A stretch of DNA of 26,032 nt. It comes from an uncultured Mycoplasmatota bacterium (GTDB lineage: Bacteria > Bacillota_I > Bacilli_A > RF39 > UBA660). Below, one piece after another: positions 15,485 to 23,387 of the stretch; within the stretch, counting starts at the first letter, position 1, and each line of letters opens with the position of its first letter. Below the pieces are notes generated by a model. It saw only the letters and a program-made list of their open reading frames with translations, searched no databases and was not told the origin of the DNA. The stretch lies in assembly GCA_900543675.1 (NCBI GenBank), contig UQRY01000026.1, forward strand, positions 1 through 26,032, read 5' to 3'. Position numbers and translations under genes: made by a program.

Positions 15485-15865
15485 TTAATCCTCTAAATGT
15501 TTATATAATGGACGGGCTTGGTAGTTGTTTTGTTTTTTATTTGTGGTTAGATCTTGTACTAAAGCTACTGCTTTGGATAAGCCATCTACTCCTTTACGTA
15601 CGGTTTCTAAATCCATTTGTTTTACTAGATTAAATAAATCTTTTAATGAAGTGTCTCCTACCGTACTAGCGGTTGTTTTAGGTGTTTGTTGCTCGGGTGC
15701 AGGATTAACCCTAGAGGAAGAAAAATAAGGCTGCCAGATAGAATTATTTTCTCCATACATATCGTATAATTCATAAAATTTTTGCCAGGTCATCTGATTA
15801 TTGGTTACATAGTGAACTAGTTCGGGATGACTTCTTACAAACATTTTAAAGTTCTCTTTAGACAT
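15485..15865 (-). CDS. ylbD: YlbD-like putative coat protein
   Basis: 126 residues. The first 45 match YlbD-type proteins (FKMFVRSHPELVHYV, then MTWQKFYELYDMYGEN and IWQPYF). The middle is a low-complexity linker (PAPEQQTPKTTAST), then a helical segment. YlbD is annotated as a spore-coat-like protein in Bacillus; a coat role here is not shown, since nothing else in the window speaks of sporulation. RBS AGGTGG is 4-5 bases before the ATG. Confidence 0.75.
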   Translation of the reverse strand: MSKENFKMFVRSHPELVHYVTNNQMTWQKFYELYDMYGENNSIWQPYFSSSRVNPAPEQQTPKTTASTVGDTSLKDLFNLVKQMDLETVRKGVDGLSKAVALVQDLTTNKKQNNYQARPLYKHLED

Positions 15866-15910
15866 ATGACCACCTAATAAACTATATGTAAAGAGGTAGT
15901 TTTTGTTTCC

Positions 15911-16234
15911 TTATTTTTTGACTAATTGAAGTGGTTTACTCTCTTCAGCGGATGCAAGGAGAGCTTCTTTTTCGTCGATCATCGCTAGTAGTTCTTGAAC
16001 TTCATCTTCACTTAAGGATTCAACGTAGGCTCTTGTCTGCTGCCATTCCTGATGTGTTGCAGCTGCGATATCTATAACCGCAGTTTCTGTGGTAGTAGAC
16101 GAAGTAGCACTTGTCGTTACTGAGCCAAGTGTTGTATTCGTAAATGCGTTCACATCTTCGTCTGTAAGGGTAGTAGACGTATAAGAAGTCAAGCTGGTCA
16201 CTACAGTGGATGGGATAGTAATCGTTATACTCAT
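15911..16234 (-). CDS. Ser/Thr-rich small protein, unrecognised
   Basis: 107 residues with two parts. Residues 1-50 are about half Ser and Thr (for example TTSATSSTTTETA), with no signal peptide, no membrane helix and no cysteine. Residues 55-107 are an acidic amphipathic helix region (ESLSEDEVQELLAMIDEKEA). RBS AAAGGAA is 8 bases before ATG 16234 and overlaps the end of the upstream gene, so it is coupled to 16237-17031. Composition is unlike every other gene here. It could be a structural or phosphorylated linker protein; the function is unknown. Confidence 0.5.
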   Translation of the reverse strand: MSITITIPSTVVTSLTSYTSTTLTDEDVNAFTNTTLGSVTTSATSSTTTETAVIDIAAATHQEWQQTRAYVESLSEDEVQELLAMIDEKEALLASAEESKPLQLVKK

Positions 16235-16236
16235 CG

Positions 16237-17031
16237 TTATCGTTCCTTTCTGTATATTTTACCCTCTTGAGTAGAGGGGGTTATTTCTTGAATTTCTGAT
16301 TGTTTTAAATAAAGAAGAAGACTTCTTAAGTTTTCCAGTTCTTCGCGGGTAGTGAATTCCTCTTTTAGCGAATGAACAGAAGGGATATCTTCTTGCTTAG
16401 CTAAAGAAGAAGCAATTATTTTCGTTGCGGGACAATATTTTTTAAGATCACTATTTTCAATTTTTTCTTCTATTTGTTTTAATTTTTCGTTTTGTTTGAT
16501 ACGGGTTAGATTGTATTCTTGAAGATTAATACATTCAAAATTGATCAAGGCACTTATCCCCTCCGCAATGAAAATTCCTAAGCAAAGAGGAGCGACTATT
16601 CCGCTTACTAAGGTAGATAAGCCTAGTAACAAACAAGCCATCATCACTACACCGTTTTGTCTTAATCCTTTTTGGTGGATACGTTTATTCCATTCTAAGT
16701 AAGGAATAAGTTCTTTGGAATACCCAAACCGGTAATGATAATTACGGTTCTTTCGACTATGCATTTCTTTTCGGAATAGTAACTTTTGATAACGGGCATT
16801 TTCTAACAGTGCTTTTTTCTCGTCGTCACTGTGACACTTTTTTAACTTTTTTTCTGTGCTTTTGGTTAATAATTTTTCATAATGCGTAGTGATTCGCGGA
16901 AAACACGTTAGTAAAATAGAATATTTTATTCGTTCTACTCCAAAAACAAGTTGTTGAAATTTTCTGGCCCCTAGTCGTTCGTATCTTTTTAGTTTCCTTT
17001 TTATTTCTTCGTCTGTGTTGTTATTTGTCAT
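16237..17031 (-). CDS. Two-helix membrane protein, unrecognised
   Basis: 264 residues. The first 120 are strongly basic and helical (KRKLKRYERLGARK, KSTEKKLKKCHSDD), followed by two adjacent hydrophobic segments (about 127-146 and 148-165) forming a hairpin, and a charged cytoplasmic-looking C-terminal half. The large basic N-terminus suggests that both ends are cytoplasmic. RBS GAGGG lies 7 bases before the ATG. It follows parC after a hairpin and is coupled to the Ser/Thr-rich gene. No family recognised. Confidence 0.6.
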   Translation of the reverse strand: MTNNNTDEEIKRKLKRYERLGARKFQQLVFGVERIKYSILLTCFPRITTHYEKLLTKSTEKKLKKCHSDDEKKALLENARYQKLLFRKEMHSRKNRNYHYRFGYSKELIPYLEWNKRIHQKGLRQNGVVMMACLLLGLSTLVSGIVAPLCLGIFIAEGISALINFECINLQEYNLTRIKQNEKLKQIEEKIENSDLKKYCPATKIIASSLAKQEDIPSVHSLKEEFTTREELENLRSLLLYLKQSEIQEITPSTQEGKIYRKER

Positions 17032-17057
17032 ATTATACCCTCATTTTTAGATAAGGA

Positions 17058-17080
17058 AAGGGAAAATTCTGTTTTCCCTT
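17058..17080 (-). terminator. Hairpin after parC
   Basis: AAGGGAAAA and TTTTCCCTT pair perfectly (9 bp) around a 5-base loop, 10 bases after the parC stop. The following minus-strand sequence is pyrimidine-rich but not a pure T run, so termination may be partial. Confidence 0.5.
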
Positions 17081-17089
17081 CTCTTTCAC

Positions 17090-19699
17090 TTATTCATCAT
17101 CATTTAAGAAATCATCAATTGTCATCAAGCGGTCATCGATTTCTTTTAAAGAAATGCGTTTTGCCTTCGGTGTTTTAGGAACTTCAGATACAATTGGTGT
17201 TTCTTCTACTATTTTCTCATTCGAAGTGGTATCCTCTACTTCTATGTCTATGCTAGGATTTTCTTCTATATCCGTGTCTTTTTTCTTTAGAGTTGCGACT
17301 AAGAAAATGTCATGTACTTCATTTTTCACTAACTGACTTCCTACTGAATAACGATCCATGAATGGGAAATCACTAGCTTTACCTAATTTAATAGTTGAAG
17401 TTTTGATTCCGATATGATCTTTTGTCTTTACGGCTAAAGTTTTCATGACATGATAAGGATTACTCTTAATTTCACGAAGTAATAGTAAGCCACGGCGAGC
17501 TCTCGTCGATTTTTCGAATTCGCTAAATTTTACACGTTTACCTGTTCCCTTGGTTGTCATAACAAGAATGGCATCATGGTGTTGGGTACTGAAGTTATTG
17601 ACACTAACGACATGGTCTTGCTTTAAGGTAATCGCTTTAACTCCACTCGTTTTTAGACCGACAACTGGAATATCACGACTATCGAACCATAATCCATAGC
17701 TATCTGAGGTAGCGATAAAGATTTCTGGATATTCGAGTGAGAATGCCGCAATTAAGCGATCTCCTGCTTTTAGTTTCATACAAGTAATTGGTTTAGAATA
17801 GCGAGATACTTGGAAATCTGATAATGATGATTGTTTGATCATTCCTTGTTCACTAGCTAGACAAACGGTCTTATCTTTACTGAATTCACTGACTGGAATG
17901 CTGGCGATAATTTCTTCGTTTTCTTCTAATTTAATTAAATTGCTGACATGTTTTCCTAAATCTTTCCATTTTAAATCCGGAATGGTATGAACAGGAATAT
18001 AGAGATAATTTCCAAGAGAAGTAAATAATAATAGTGTATCTTGAGTATTCATCTCATATAAACCAAGCATATAGTCTAACTCTTTTAGTTGGGCTTCTTC
18101 ATTGTTGGAAGCTTGATAACTACGAATACTTGTCCGTTTTACGTAACCATCTTTGGTAATTGCAACGATGACATCTTCTTTAGGAATCATGACGGAAGTA
18201 TCGATTTTAATCTCGGTAATTTCCTCTTTGATATCCGTTTTTCTAGGCGTAGCATATTCTTTTTTCACTTGACGAAGTTCATCTTTCATGACTTTCTTTA
18301 GTAAATTTTCATCTTTTAAAATAGCTTCTAATCCTTCCACGATTTTGGTTAAATTCGCAAGTTCTTCTTCTAAAAGAGTAACATCAGTATTCGTTAATTT
18401 ATAAAGTTGTAAGGTAACGATTGCTTCTGCTTGTGCTTCTGAAAAATCATATTTTGCGACTAAATTATCTTTGGCATCACTTTTGTTTTTACTAGAACGA
18501 ATCGTATGAATTACTTCATCTAGAATAGAAAGACACTTAATTAATCCTTCGACGATATGAAGTCGTGCTTTAGCGTGTTCAAGATCGAATTTCGTTCGGG
18601 CTAAGATCACTTCTTTTTGGTGAAGTAAGTAAGAGTCGATAATATCTAATAGACCTAATAGTTTTGGACGACGATGATCGATCGCTATCATGTTATAGCT
18701 ATAACTGATTTTAAGATCAGTATTTTTTAATAAGTAATTTAAAATGAGATCACGATTGGCATCCTTTTTTAAATCAATCGCAATTCTTAACCCGTCACGG
18801 TCAGATTCATCTCTTACTTCAGCGATTCCTTCTATTTTTTTATCGATTCTAATTTCGTCGATTTTTCTTACTAATTGAGCTTTGTTTACTTCAAAAGGAA
18901 TCTCTGAGACGATAATGGCTACTTTTCCGTTCTTTTCTTCGAAGAAAGTGCGGGACTTAATCACGATTTTTCCTTTTCCGGTCTGGAAGGCGCTGCGTAT
19001 TCCACTTAATCCTTCGACAATTCCTCCGGTTGGAAAATCTGGTCCTTTAACGATTTCCATAATCGTATCTAAAGTACAGTTAGGACTGTCGATTCGTTTG
19101 ATGGTCGCATCAATAATCTCTCCTAAATTATGAGGTGGGATATTGGTCGCATACCCTGCAGATATTCCACTTGTTCCATTCACTAATAAATTAGGGAATC
19201 TAGCTGGTAACACAGTAGGTTCTAGTTCCGTATCGTCGAAATTCGGTGCCCAAGTTACGGTGTCTTTGTCTAAATCTCGAAGCAATTCATTGCTGATTTT
19301 GGCTAGTCTTGCTTCGGTGTAACGCATTGCGGCAGGACTATCGCCATCCATACTACCGTTATTTCCATGCATATCGATATAAGGTGTATTTTGTTTCCAC
19401 CATTGACTCATTCTTACCATAGCATCATAAATACTAGAGTCTCCATGTGGGTGATAGTTACCCATAACATTTCCAACGGTTTTCGCACTTTTTCGATATG
19501 GCTTATCATAGGTATTCCGATCGCGATACATTCCGTATAAAATACGTCGTTGAACTGGTTTTAACCCGTCCCTAACATCAGGAATTGCCCTATCTTGAAT
19601 GATATATTTCGAATATCTTCCAAAACGTTCTCCCATAATTTCTTCTAAGGTATATTCAAATATTTTTTCTGTAATTGGTTGTTCATTTTTGCTTTTCAT
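17090..19699 (-). CDS. parC: DNA topoisomerase IV subunit A
   Basis: Breakage-reunion subunit of topoisomerase IV, which decatenates daughter chromosomes with ParE. DRAIPDVRDGLKPVQRRILY and the active-site tyrosine in AAMRYTEARL are present, followed by the tower and coiled-coil region and a C-terminal beta-pinwheel with Gram-positive ParC-like blades. 869 residues, longer than typical ParC of about 800, mainly because of an acidic tail (after about residue 795) ending IDDFLNDDE. The quinolone region reads HPHGDSSIYDAMVRMSQ: the usual sensitive Ser is kept, and the acidic site is Asp rather than the common Glu. RBS GGGAGG. Pairing with the ParE-type gene upstream supports parC over gyrA. Confidence 0.94.
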   Translation of the reverse strand: MKSKNEQPITEKIFEYTLEEIMGERFGRYSKYIIQDRAIPDVRDGLKPVQRRILYGMYRDRNTYDKPYRKSAKTVGNVMGNYHPHGDSSIYDAMVRMSQWWKQNTPYIDMHGNNGSMDGDSPAAMRYTEARLAKISNELLRDLDKDTVTWAPNFDDTELEPTVLPARFPNLLVNGTSGISAGYATNIPPHNLGEIIDATIKRIDSPNCTLDTIMEIVKGPDFPTGGIVEGLSGIRSAFQTGKGKIVIKSRTFFEEKNGKVAIIVSEIPFEVNKAQLVRKIDEIRIDKKIEGIAEVRDESDRDGLRIAIDLKKDANRDLILNYLLKNTDLKISYSYNMIAIDHRRPKLLGLLDIIDSYLLHQKEVILARTKFDLEHAKARLHIVEGLIKCLSILDEVIHTIRSSKNKSDAKDNLVAKYDFSEAQAEAIVTLQLYKLTNTDVTLLEEELANLTKIVEGLEAILKDENLLKKVMKDELRQVKKEYATPRKTDIKEEITEIKIDTSVMIPKEDVIVAITKDGYVKRTSIRSYQASNNEEAQLKELDYMLGLYEMNTQDTLLLFTSLGNYLYIPVHTIPDLKWKDLGKHVSNLIKLEENEEIIASIPVSEFSKDKTVCLASEQGMIKQSSLSDFQVSRYSKPITCMKLKAGDRLIAAFSLEYPEIFIATSDSYGLWFDSRDIPVVGLKTSGVKAITLKQDHVVSVNNFSTQHHDAILVMTTKGTGKRVKFSEFEKSTRARRGLLLLREIKSNPYHVMKTLAVKTKDHIGIKTSTIKLGKASDFPFMDRYSVGSQLVKNEVHDIFLVATLKKKDTDIEENPSIDIEVEDTTSNEKIVEETPIVSEVPKTPKAKRISLKEIDDRLMTIDDFLNDDE

Positions 19700-19710
19700 G
19701 ACGTCCCTCC

Positions 19711-20187
19711 CTAACTAGTAATCAACCCAATATAGTAATTGTCGATATTTTTGGCAATATTATTCATCACTATTTCTTCTTTCTGTTTAAGAAATGGTAA
19801 AAAAGATACCATAATTTCTTTATTTAAAAGTTCAAAAATTTGTTTCGTATAAAAAAGACGAGCCGCCTCTAAGTATAGTTTATCATCTAATACCGATAAA
19901 AGAAAATTGTCTAATCGTACGATATCACGAACTTCTTTTAAATGATAATATTTGTCTTTGGTATAGGCTAATACATCATCAACAACCGCTAAGCGGGGAT
20001 ATTTTTTTAAGTATTTTTCACGATCAAAAGAGGCATTCGTATGGAGAAAAGCTGTAATACTTTCGTAATCTTTTTGAGATAGAATGTCTTCTAGTTGTTT
20101 AGTTTTTCTCTTTTTTCCTTTGATTAAATCATAACATAACAGACTATTTTTATAAATTTGATTAAAAGCTGTTTTCCGAGAAACCAT
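19711..20187 (-). CDS. Hypothetical protein between parE and parC
   Basis: 158 residues, soluble, helix-rich and basic at the N-terminus, with no recognised motif. It sits 16 bases after parE and 11 before parC on the same strand, so it belongs to the same transcript. parE and parC are usually adjacent, making this an insertion in the operon. RBS AGAGGCG. The function is unknown; a role with topoisomerase IV would be a guess from position only. Confidence 0.6.
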   Translation of the reverse strand: MVSRKTAFNQIYKNSLLCYDLIKGKKRKTKQLEDILSQKDYESITAFLHTNASFDREKYLKKYPRLAVVDDVLAYTKDKYYHLKEVRDIVRLDNFLLSVLDDKLYLEAARLFYTKQIFELLNKEIMVSFLPFLKQKEEIVMNNIAKNIDNYYIGLITS

Positions 20188-20203
20188 ATTTTACGCCTCT
20201 TTT

Positions 20204-22114
20204 CTACTTCTTTGCGATCGTATAATCATCTTCTAGAGAAAACTCTACATTTTCTTCGATCCAATCTTTACGTGGTTCGACGTTATCTCCCATCAAAACA
20301 CTGACTCTTTTTTCGGCTAGAATAGCATCTTCGATGGTTACGCGAATTAAACTTCTACTTTTAGGATTCATGGTCGTTTCGGCAAGTTGGTCGGCGTTCA
20401 TTTCACCTAATCCTTTGTATCGTTGGACTTCACATTTTTTACCGGCTGTTTTTTGTTTCATTTCTTCCATTGTATAAGCATATTGATGTTCTTTTCCGTT
20501 TTTGATCAAAAATAACGGTGGAAGGGCAATATAAAGACGCCCTGCTTCAATTAATGGCTTCATATAGCGATAAAAGAAAGTAAGCAATAGACATTGAATA
20601 TGAGCTCCGTCATCATCGGCATCGGTCATGATAATAACTTTAGCATATTCTGCTTCTTCGATGTCGAAATTAGGGGCAACTCCGGCACCAATCGTATAGA
20701 TCATAGTATTGATTTCTTCATTTTTTAAGATATCTTCCATTCTAGCTTTTTCAGTATTAATGACTTTTCCCCGTAAAGGCAAAATAGCTTGAAAGCGACG
20801 GTCACGTCCTTGTTTAGCGGAACCTCCTGCTGAATCTCCTTCGACTAAGAAAAGTTCGTTTTTGGTCTTATCTCGTCCTTGAGCAGGAGAAAGTTTACCG
20901 GATAACGCTCGTTCTTTAGGGTTTTTGGTTTTTCCTTTACGCGCTTCTTCTCTTGCTTTACGAGCAGCTTCTCTAGCTACTTTACTACGCAAAGATTTTT
21001 CGATAATATCGGTAGCGATCTTCTTGTTTTCCTCTAAAAAAAACTGTAATTTTTCACTAACTAAGCTCTCTACTGCGGTTCTTGCTTGAGGAGTTCCTAG
21101 TTTTCCTTTGGTTTGTCCCTCAAATTGAAGTAGAGCTTCTGGTATTTTTAAAGAAATAATTGCGGTTAGTCCCTCTCTGACATCGCTTCCTTCTAGTGCT
21201 TTGTCTTTTCCTTTAATATAGCCATTATTTTTGGCGTAATCATTAAACGCTCTCGTAAGGGCAGTTTTAAATCCCACTTCGTGAGTACCACCATCTACAG
21301 TCTTTACATTATTGACGAAAGATACAATGTTTTCGTTATACGTATCGGTATATTGCATCGCAATATCGATTTCCATCTTGTCTTTCATTCCTTCGAAAGA
21401 AATCACGTTATGAAGAACATTTTTTCCTTCATTGAGGTAACGAACAAACGCAATTAAGCCATCTTCATAATGATATTTTTCCTGGCGTCCATCTTCTTCG
21501 TTGATAACTTCGATAGTAAGTCCCTTAATTAAAAAAGCGGACTCTTGCATTCTTTCACAAATCGTTGTAAAAGAAAAATGATTGTTTCCGAATATTTCTT
21601 CATCAGGTAAAAAACGAACGGTTGTTCCCGTTTTAGCTGTCATACCTAATTGCTTTAAAGGAATTACTTTTTTTCCACCGTTTTCGAAACGAATAAACCA
21701 CTCGTGCTTATCGTTTTTGATTGTTACTTCCATCCATTTAGACAAAGCGTTAACTACACTTGCACCGACACCGTGCAAACCACCAGAAACTTTATAGCCG
21801 CCTTCTTCGAATTTACCACCGGCATGTAAAACGGTATAAATGACTTCAGGTGCGCTTTTTCCTGATGAGTGCATTCCCGTTGGAACTCCACGCCCATGAT
21901 CTTCTACACTAATACTTTTATCTTTATGTAAGGTGATTTTGATATAATCGCCGTAACCATTTATTGCTTCATCGATGGCGTTATCGACGATTTCCCATAC
22001 CAAATGATGAAGACCCCGTTTATCTGTTGAACCGATATACATACCAGGTCTTTTTCTCACTGCTTCTAGTCCTTCCAATATTTTGATGGAATCTGCATCA
22101 TATTTTGTTGCCAT
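20204..22114 (-). CDS. parE: DNA topoisomerase IV subunit B
   Basis: ATPase subunit of topoisomerase IV. The GHKL ATP site shows EIVDNAIDEA, DHGRGVPTGMH and GGLHGVGASVVNALS. The TOPRIM domain has EGDSAGGSAKQGRDRRFQ and the Mg-binding TDADDDGAHI; the C-terminus has RYKGLGEMNADQL. RRFQAILPLRGKVINTEKA is the ParE form rather than the GyrB form (REIQAILPLRGKILNVEKA). The frame opens further upstream at 22174, but the residues before MATKYDADS are Phe-rich non-family sequence. AAGGAG lies 9 bases before ATG 22114, so I start there (636 residues). Confidence 0.95.
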   Translation of the reverse strand: MATKYDADSIKILEGLEAVRKRPGMYIGSTDKRGLHHLVWEIVDNAIDEAINGYGDYIKITLHKDKSISVEDHGRGVPTGMHSSGKSAPEVIYTVLHAGGKFEEGGYKVSGGLHGVGASVVNALSKWMEVTIKNDKHEWFIRFENGGKKVIPLKQLGMTAKTGTTVRFLPDEEIFGNNHFSFTTICERMQESAFLIKGLTIEVINEEDGRQEKYHYEDGLIAFVRYLNEGKNVLHNVISFEGMKDKMEIDIAMQYTDTYNENIVSFVNNVKTVDGGTHEVGFKTALTRAFNDYAKNNGYIKGKDKALEGSDVREGLTAIISLKIPEALLQFEGQTKGKLGTPQARTAVESLVSEKLQFFLEENKKIATDIIEKSLRSKVAREAARKAREEARKGKTKNPKERALSGKLSPAQGRDKTKNELFLVEGDSAGGSAKQGRDRRFQAILPLRGKVINTEKARMEDILKNEEINTMIYTIGAGVAPNFDIEEAEYAKVIIMTDADDDGAHIQCLLLTFFYRYMKPLIEAGRLYIALPPLFLIKNGKEHQYAYTMEEMKQKTAGKKCEVQRYKGLGEMNADQLAETTMNPKSRSLIRVTIEDAILAEKRVSVLMGDNVEPRKDWIEENVEFSLEDDYTIAKK

Positions 22115-22133
22115 AGTTTCACTCTCCTTCCCC

Positions 22134-22139
22134 ATTATA
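22134..22139 (-). promoter_or_regulatory. Possible extended -10 for parE
   Basis: Minus strand TGCTATAAT (TGn plus consensus TATAAT) 20 bases before the ATG. The predicted start would leave a very short leader touching the ribosome site, so the true promoter may lie further up. Confidence 0.3.
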
Positions 22140-22275
22140 GCAAACTTCAAAACAAAAAAAAAGAAGCATGACACTTTTTGACAATGAAACTTTACTTTTC
22201 TTTTTACATTATTTTTTTGTTTCTCATGATTTTTAATTTAAAGATAATATAAAAAATAACATATTACTTTATTTT

Positions 22276-22864
22276 TTAATTACTACTTTCTACATAATAC
22301 CAATTTTCATCTAATTCAACAATTTTAACCATTTCTGAATTATTCTTTATCTCATATATTAAATTCTTACCACCAGAAGAATAAATTAATTCAACATTTC
22401 CACTTAAAACTGCTCGATATATCCAAAAACTAATCACTTGTTCTCTATCGTTTCTATAAACATAAATTTCCCCATCAGAAGAAACATATTTATATATTGG
22501 TAATTTTATATTTTTATCAAAATAATAAGCAAATTCATCATCCTTAACTTTTTCTATTATTTTTTCCCTTTGCTTTCTATATAACGGAAATTCTACGTTA
22601 GTTTTAATCCATCTAAAATTACAAAATAAGGAAAAAAATAGAACTAGCCAATAAAATTACAAGTAAAACATTCCCTTTTTCCGCGATTTTATTAAAGTCT
22701 TTAATTACTTTAACTAGAAATATAATCCATATAATTAATAGAAAAAGCTTGATAAAAAACAAAGTAAATCCTGTGAAATAACCTATAATTAAATCACTAT
22801 ACCATTTACATAAAAAGCATAGTATAAAGAGAAATAATCCAAAAAAGACCTGCTTTTTCGTCAT
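22276..22864 (-). pseudogene. Membrane protein gene split by a frameshift at a T7 run
   Basis: The first frame (ATG 22864 to TAA 22619) encodes 81 residues with about three hydrophobic segments. A second frame runs open to TAA at 22276-22278 and encodes about 112 more residues (NFRWIKTNVEFPLYRKQ ... ENWYYVESSN) with no ATG, GTG or TTG start near its beginning. The frames overlap at a run of seven T on the minus strand (22638-22632). Removing one T joins them into a single reading frame of about 195 residues: membrane segments followed by a soluble, probably extracytoplasmic domain. RBS AGAGGGG precedes the ATG. Possible causes are gene decay, a slipping homopolymer or a sequencing error. Confidence 0.65.
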
Positions 22865-22887
22865 TTGTAATCCCCTCTATGATTATT

Positions 22888-23343
22888 TTAATCAGAATAT
22901 GCTGAAAATTTATGACGGATAAAGTTTTTACTTTCTTCAATATATTGAATATCTACAAAGTTATTATTTATTGCGTTCTGATAAATAGTGTTTAACCACA
23001 TTTTATTCTTAACATAAATATCAACAAATTCATTATCCGTAATAAGCAAAATAAGTTGACATTTACTACGAATAAAATCCTCGTAAGTTTGTATATCTTC
23101 CCGTTTCTCTTGAGTTCGATATATTTGTATATTAGCAAATACCGGATAGTAAATTTCATCTTCAATTATTTTCTTGAATTCTCTATTCGAATAAGATTCT
23201 TTATCCAAATAATTTTCCCCATCAAGATCATAGATCTCATCTTCTACAATATCCCATCTATAATTGTCAAAGTTTAGATTCTCAAATATCTTAGAAAAAA
23301 TATGATTATATTCATTCCTTACTTTAAAACGTATTCCTACCAC
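22888..23343 (-). CDS. DUF2691-like protein
   Basis: 151 residues, acidic and soluble. The layout resembles DUF2691 proteins as I remember them: an N-terminal MVGIRFKVRNEY, a Trp in NYRWDIVEDEIY, the central YYPVFANIQIY, then TYEDFIRSKCQLILLITD and a C-terminal IQYIEESKNFIRHKFS. The family has no known function. The start is GTG 23343, with AAAGGAAG about 8 bases upstream. It sits in a same-strand row of small unknown genes, a setting common for immunity or other accessory proteins; that role is inference. Confidence 0.6.
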   Translation of the reverse strand: MVGIRFKVRNEYNHIFSKIFENLNFDNYRWDIVEDEIYDLDGENYLDKESYSNREFKKIIEDEIYYPVFANIQIYRTQEKREDIQTYEDFIRSKCQLILLITDNEFVDIYVKNKMWLNTIYQNAINNNFVDIQYIEESKNFIRHKFSAYSD

Positions 23344-23387
23344 AGTTCTTTCTTCCTTTCGCTATAAAAGATAGTATTTTGTAAAAA

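Noticed and set aside
22115..22174. A longer parE start at 22174
   Set aside because: The extra residues are Phe-rich and unlike any ParE N-terminus. The ribosome site and family start fit ATG 22114.
22251..22277. AAAAAATAA/TTATTTTTT hairpin as terminator after the frameshifted gene
   Set aside because: The stem is only A-T pairs and overlaps the stop codon. Too weak to call in this AT-rich sequence.
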